Part shown: positions 62,401-64,000 of the stretch, one piece after another
Numbering within the stretch: position 1 is the first letter of the stretch
How the letters are laid out: each line of letters begins with the position of its first letter
Assembly: GCA_007695045.1 (NCBI GenBank)
Contig: REEP01000087.1
Span: forward strand, 62,001 to 126,000
Length of the DNA: 64,000 nucleotides
DNA from: Rhodospirillales bacterium
Lineage (GTDB): Bacteria > Pseudomonadota > Alphaproteobacteria > Rhodospirillales > Defluviicoccaceae
Reading direction: 5' to 3'
Notes under the pieces: generated by a model
What the model was told of the DNA's origin: nothing
What the model saw: the letters and a program-made list of their open reading frames with translations, nothing else
The model's database searches: none
Made by a program: the position numbers and the translations under genes

Positions 62401-62561
62401 CAAGCGCCGGCGCCCGCGGGCCGGCCTTTCGCTGTACCGCCTTCCACTGCACCTGCCATTGAGCCGCCAGACCATGACTGTCGCCGCGCCGGCCAAATCA
62501 CGATCATCGTCGGTACCATTCCACCGGCCGTCAACCACAACGGCCCGCCGGATGTAGCGCC

Positions 62562-64000
62562 ATGGTCATGGTGGACCCCTCGTTCCACATGTGGGCGACG
62601 TTTGCCGTCATCGTCGTGACCCTCGTTTTCTACGCCACCGAAAAGGCACCGATGGAGGTCATCTCCATGGGCGCGGTGGCGGCGCTCCTGCTCCTGTTCC
62701 AGATCTTTCCACTACCCGGCCCGGAGCAGGAAAACCTGCTCAGCCCCTATCGACTTTTGCAGGGCTTCGCCAACCCGGCACTGGTGACCGTGCTGGCCCT
62801 TCTGGTCATGGGGCAGGGCATGGCCCGGGCCGGCCTGCTGGACGTGGTCGCGCGAACGGTCTTCCGGCTCGGCGGCGAACATCGGCAAGCATCGGTCGTG
62901 CTCGTGCTGGCCGTAGCGATGGTGGTGAGCGCGTTTCTCAACAACACGCCCGTCGTCATCATGTTCATCCCGATCATGCAGGCTCTGGCCACCCGGTTTC
63001 AGCAGACGCCGAGCAAGCTGATGATCCCCCTCAGCTACGCCGCCATTCTGGGCGGCATGACCACGCTGGTGGGATCCAGCACGAATCTGCTCGTCAACTC
63101 GGCCATGGCCGCCAAGGGCGTGACTCCGTTTACGTTCTTCGAATTCACTCTGCCCGGCACCATCCTCGCGGTCGTGGGTCTGGTCTACGTTCTCGTGCTG
63201 GCGCCCTATCTGCTGCCCAGCCGCTCGCGGCTGGCCGATACCTGGTTCGGCAGCGGCGGCCGGCAGTTCATTGCTCAACTCACCGTGGCGCCGGGCTCGC
63301 CTCTGGTCGGCCGCGGCGCGCCCGGCGGCCTGTTCGCCAGCCTGCCCGATGTCACCGTGCGCATGGTTCTGCGGGAGGAGGATGCGATCCTGCCGCCATT
63401 CGAAGGGTATGTCGCTGAACCCGGCGACGTGCTGGTGGTCGCGGCGACGCGGAAGGCGCTGACCGGCCAGACGGTGCGCCGCCAGGGTTTGACGCCGCCC
63501 GAGTTCCCCCATAAGGCCCGTGGCGCCGAGAAACCCCCGCCGAACGAGGGCGAAACGCCGTGGGGTGAGACGGGGCAGGTCGTCGCGGAAGTGATGGTCG
63601 CCCCGGCCTCCCGCTTCGAGGGGCAGACCCTGCGCCAGATCGGCTTCCATCACCAGACCCGCTGCGTCGTTCTCGGCATCCAGCGCCGGTCGCGGATGAT
63701 CCGCACCCGGATGACCGATATCCGCCTGGAAGCCGGCGACGTGCTGCTGGTCCAGGGGCAGGCCGCCGACGTCAATGCCCTCAAGGCCAACCGGGATGTG
63801 GTGCTGATCGAATGGTCGGCAGAAGAGCTGCCCGCCTCCAAGGATGCGCCGATCGCCGCCGGGATCTTCGTGCTGGCGATTGGTCTGTCAGCGGCCGGCA
63901 TCCTGCCGCTGGTGGTCACCACCCTGGCCGGCGCCGTGGCCATGGTCGCCCTTGGCGTGCTCAATGTGCGTCAGGCCACACGCGCGGTGGACCCGCGCAT
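62562..64000 (+). CDS. SLC13/DASS-type permease with TrkA-C domains, 3' end outside window
   Basis: 479 codons visible. Membrane part one has about five helices: MWATFAVIVVTLVFYATEKA, LLVMGQGMARAGLLDVVART, and the SNT motifs SAFLNNTPVVIMFIPIM and GGMTTLVGSSTNLLVNSA. Two soluble TrkA-C (RCK_C) domains follow (about 230-310 and 340-425: VAPGSPLVGRGAPGGLFAS, RLEAGDVLLVQGQAADVNAL). The second membrane half begins at ASKDAPIAAGIFVLAIGLSA and is cut off. Such proteins move sulfate, dicarboxylates or other anions. ATG 62568 is an alternative start. Confidence 0.9.
   Translation, partial: MVMVDPSFHMWATFAVIVVTLVFYATEKAPMEVISMGAVAALLLLFQIFPLPGPEQENLLSPYRLLQGFANPALVTVLALLVMGQGMARAGLLDVVARTVFRLGGEHRQASVVLVLAVAMVVSAFLNNTPVVIMFIPIMQALATRFQQTPSKLMIPLSYAAILGGMTTLVGSSTNLLVNSAMAAKGVTPFTFFEFTLPGTILAVVGLVYVLVLAPYLLPSRSRLADTWFGSGGRQFIAQLTVAPGSPLVGRGAPGGLFASLPDVTVRMVLREEDAILPPFEGYVAEPGDVLVVAATRKALTGQTVRRQGLTPPEFPHKARGAEKPPPNEGETPWGETGQVVAEVMVAPASRFEGQTLRQIGFHHQTRCVVLGIQRRSRMIRTRMTDIRLEAGDVLLVQGQAADVNALKANRDVVLIEWSAEELPASKDAPIAAGIFVLAIGLSAAGILPLVVTTLAGAVAMVALGVLNVRQATRAVDPR

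Noticed and set aside
62591-63418. 275-codon plus-strand ORF
   Set aside because: Out of frame with the SLC13/TrkA-C gene that starts at 62562 and runs off the window; its Arg/Gly/His-rich translation is a shadow.
1-64000. tRNA or rRNA genes
   Set aside because: No T-loop-like GGTTCGAATCC pattern or rRNA sequence was seen in any intergenic gap.

Overview
The window is high-GC DNA from an alphaproteobacterium, most likely a member of the Rhodospirillales or a close relative. This rests on gene content and order. The rpsF-rpsR-DUF2232-rplI block, the hemC-hemD-mitofilin-hemY block divergent from tsaD, a PhaR-type polyhydroxyalkanoate regulator beside a hydroxybutyryl-CoA dehydrogenase, a DUF4167 protein and a SerC-type leader are all alphaproteobacterial hallmarks. 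No rRNA, tRNA or CRISPR array was seen.

Layout. 1-4.8 kb holds a partial serC, a ribosomal protein operon and DUF4167. 5.3-7.9 kb holds a four-gene bufferin-type RiPP operon: a cysteine-containing DUF2282 precursor, a DUF692/MNIO enzyme, a DUF2063 partner and a DoxX-like membrane protein. 7.9-10.3 kb holds djlA, a DMT-family transporter and a peptidoglycan amidase on the minus strand. 10.6-13.4 kb holds PHB-linked genes (hydroxyacyl-CoA dehydrogenase, phaR) and an XRE regulator. 13.6-15.1 kb holds an ornithine-decarboxylase-like gene behind a long leader that contains a 31-codon upstream ORF with a strong ribosome binding site. 15.3-18.2 kb holds an ABC-F ATPase and a HAD hydrolase.

18.2-32.2 kb is a surface-polysaccharide island. 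It has four glycosyltransferases, a sulfotransferase, several methyltransferases, an alpha/alpha-toroid protein, an exosortase-A-associated O-ligase and a WalW-like deacetylase. Its centre (about 23-26.8 kb) is AT-richer and damaged: a 423-bp IS3-family deletion derivative, one methyltransferase broken by a frameshift and a stop, and another cut by an in-frame TAA.

32.6-44.9 kb is mostly housekeeping: bacteriohemerythrin, an isoprenylcysteine-methyltransferase-like protein, rlmN, an ArnT-like glycosyltransferase, hemY, mitofilin/Mic60, hemD, hemC, tsaD, a CoxG-like protein, a TauE/SafE permease and a methyltransferase.

45-62.4 kb is the most distinctive region. A tightly packed minus-strand series of ten genes runs from 57.0 to 45.0 kb. 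It contains four glycosyltransferases, a deacetylase-like protein, a small membrane protein and a complete oligopeptide-type ABC importer (fused double ATPase, binding protein, two permeases). Diverging from it are a cysteine-rich HAD-IIIC/GNAT protein, an 875-residue ABC exporter-like protein whose nucleotide-binding domain has lost every canonical catalytic residue and carries a large insertion, and a cyclic-nucleotide-binding protein overlapping it by 4 nt. I infer an undescribed glycoconjugate synthesis and transport locus. The window ends inside an SLC13/TrkA-C family transporter.

Many long ORFs antisense to these genes are high-GC shadows and were left out.
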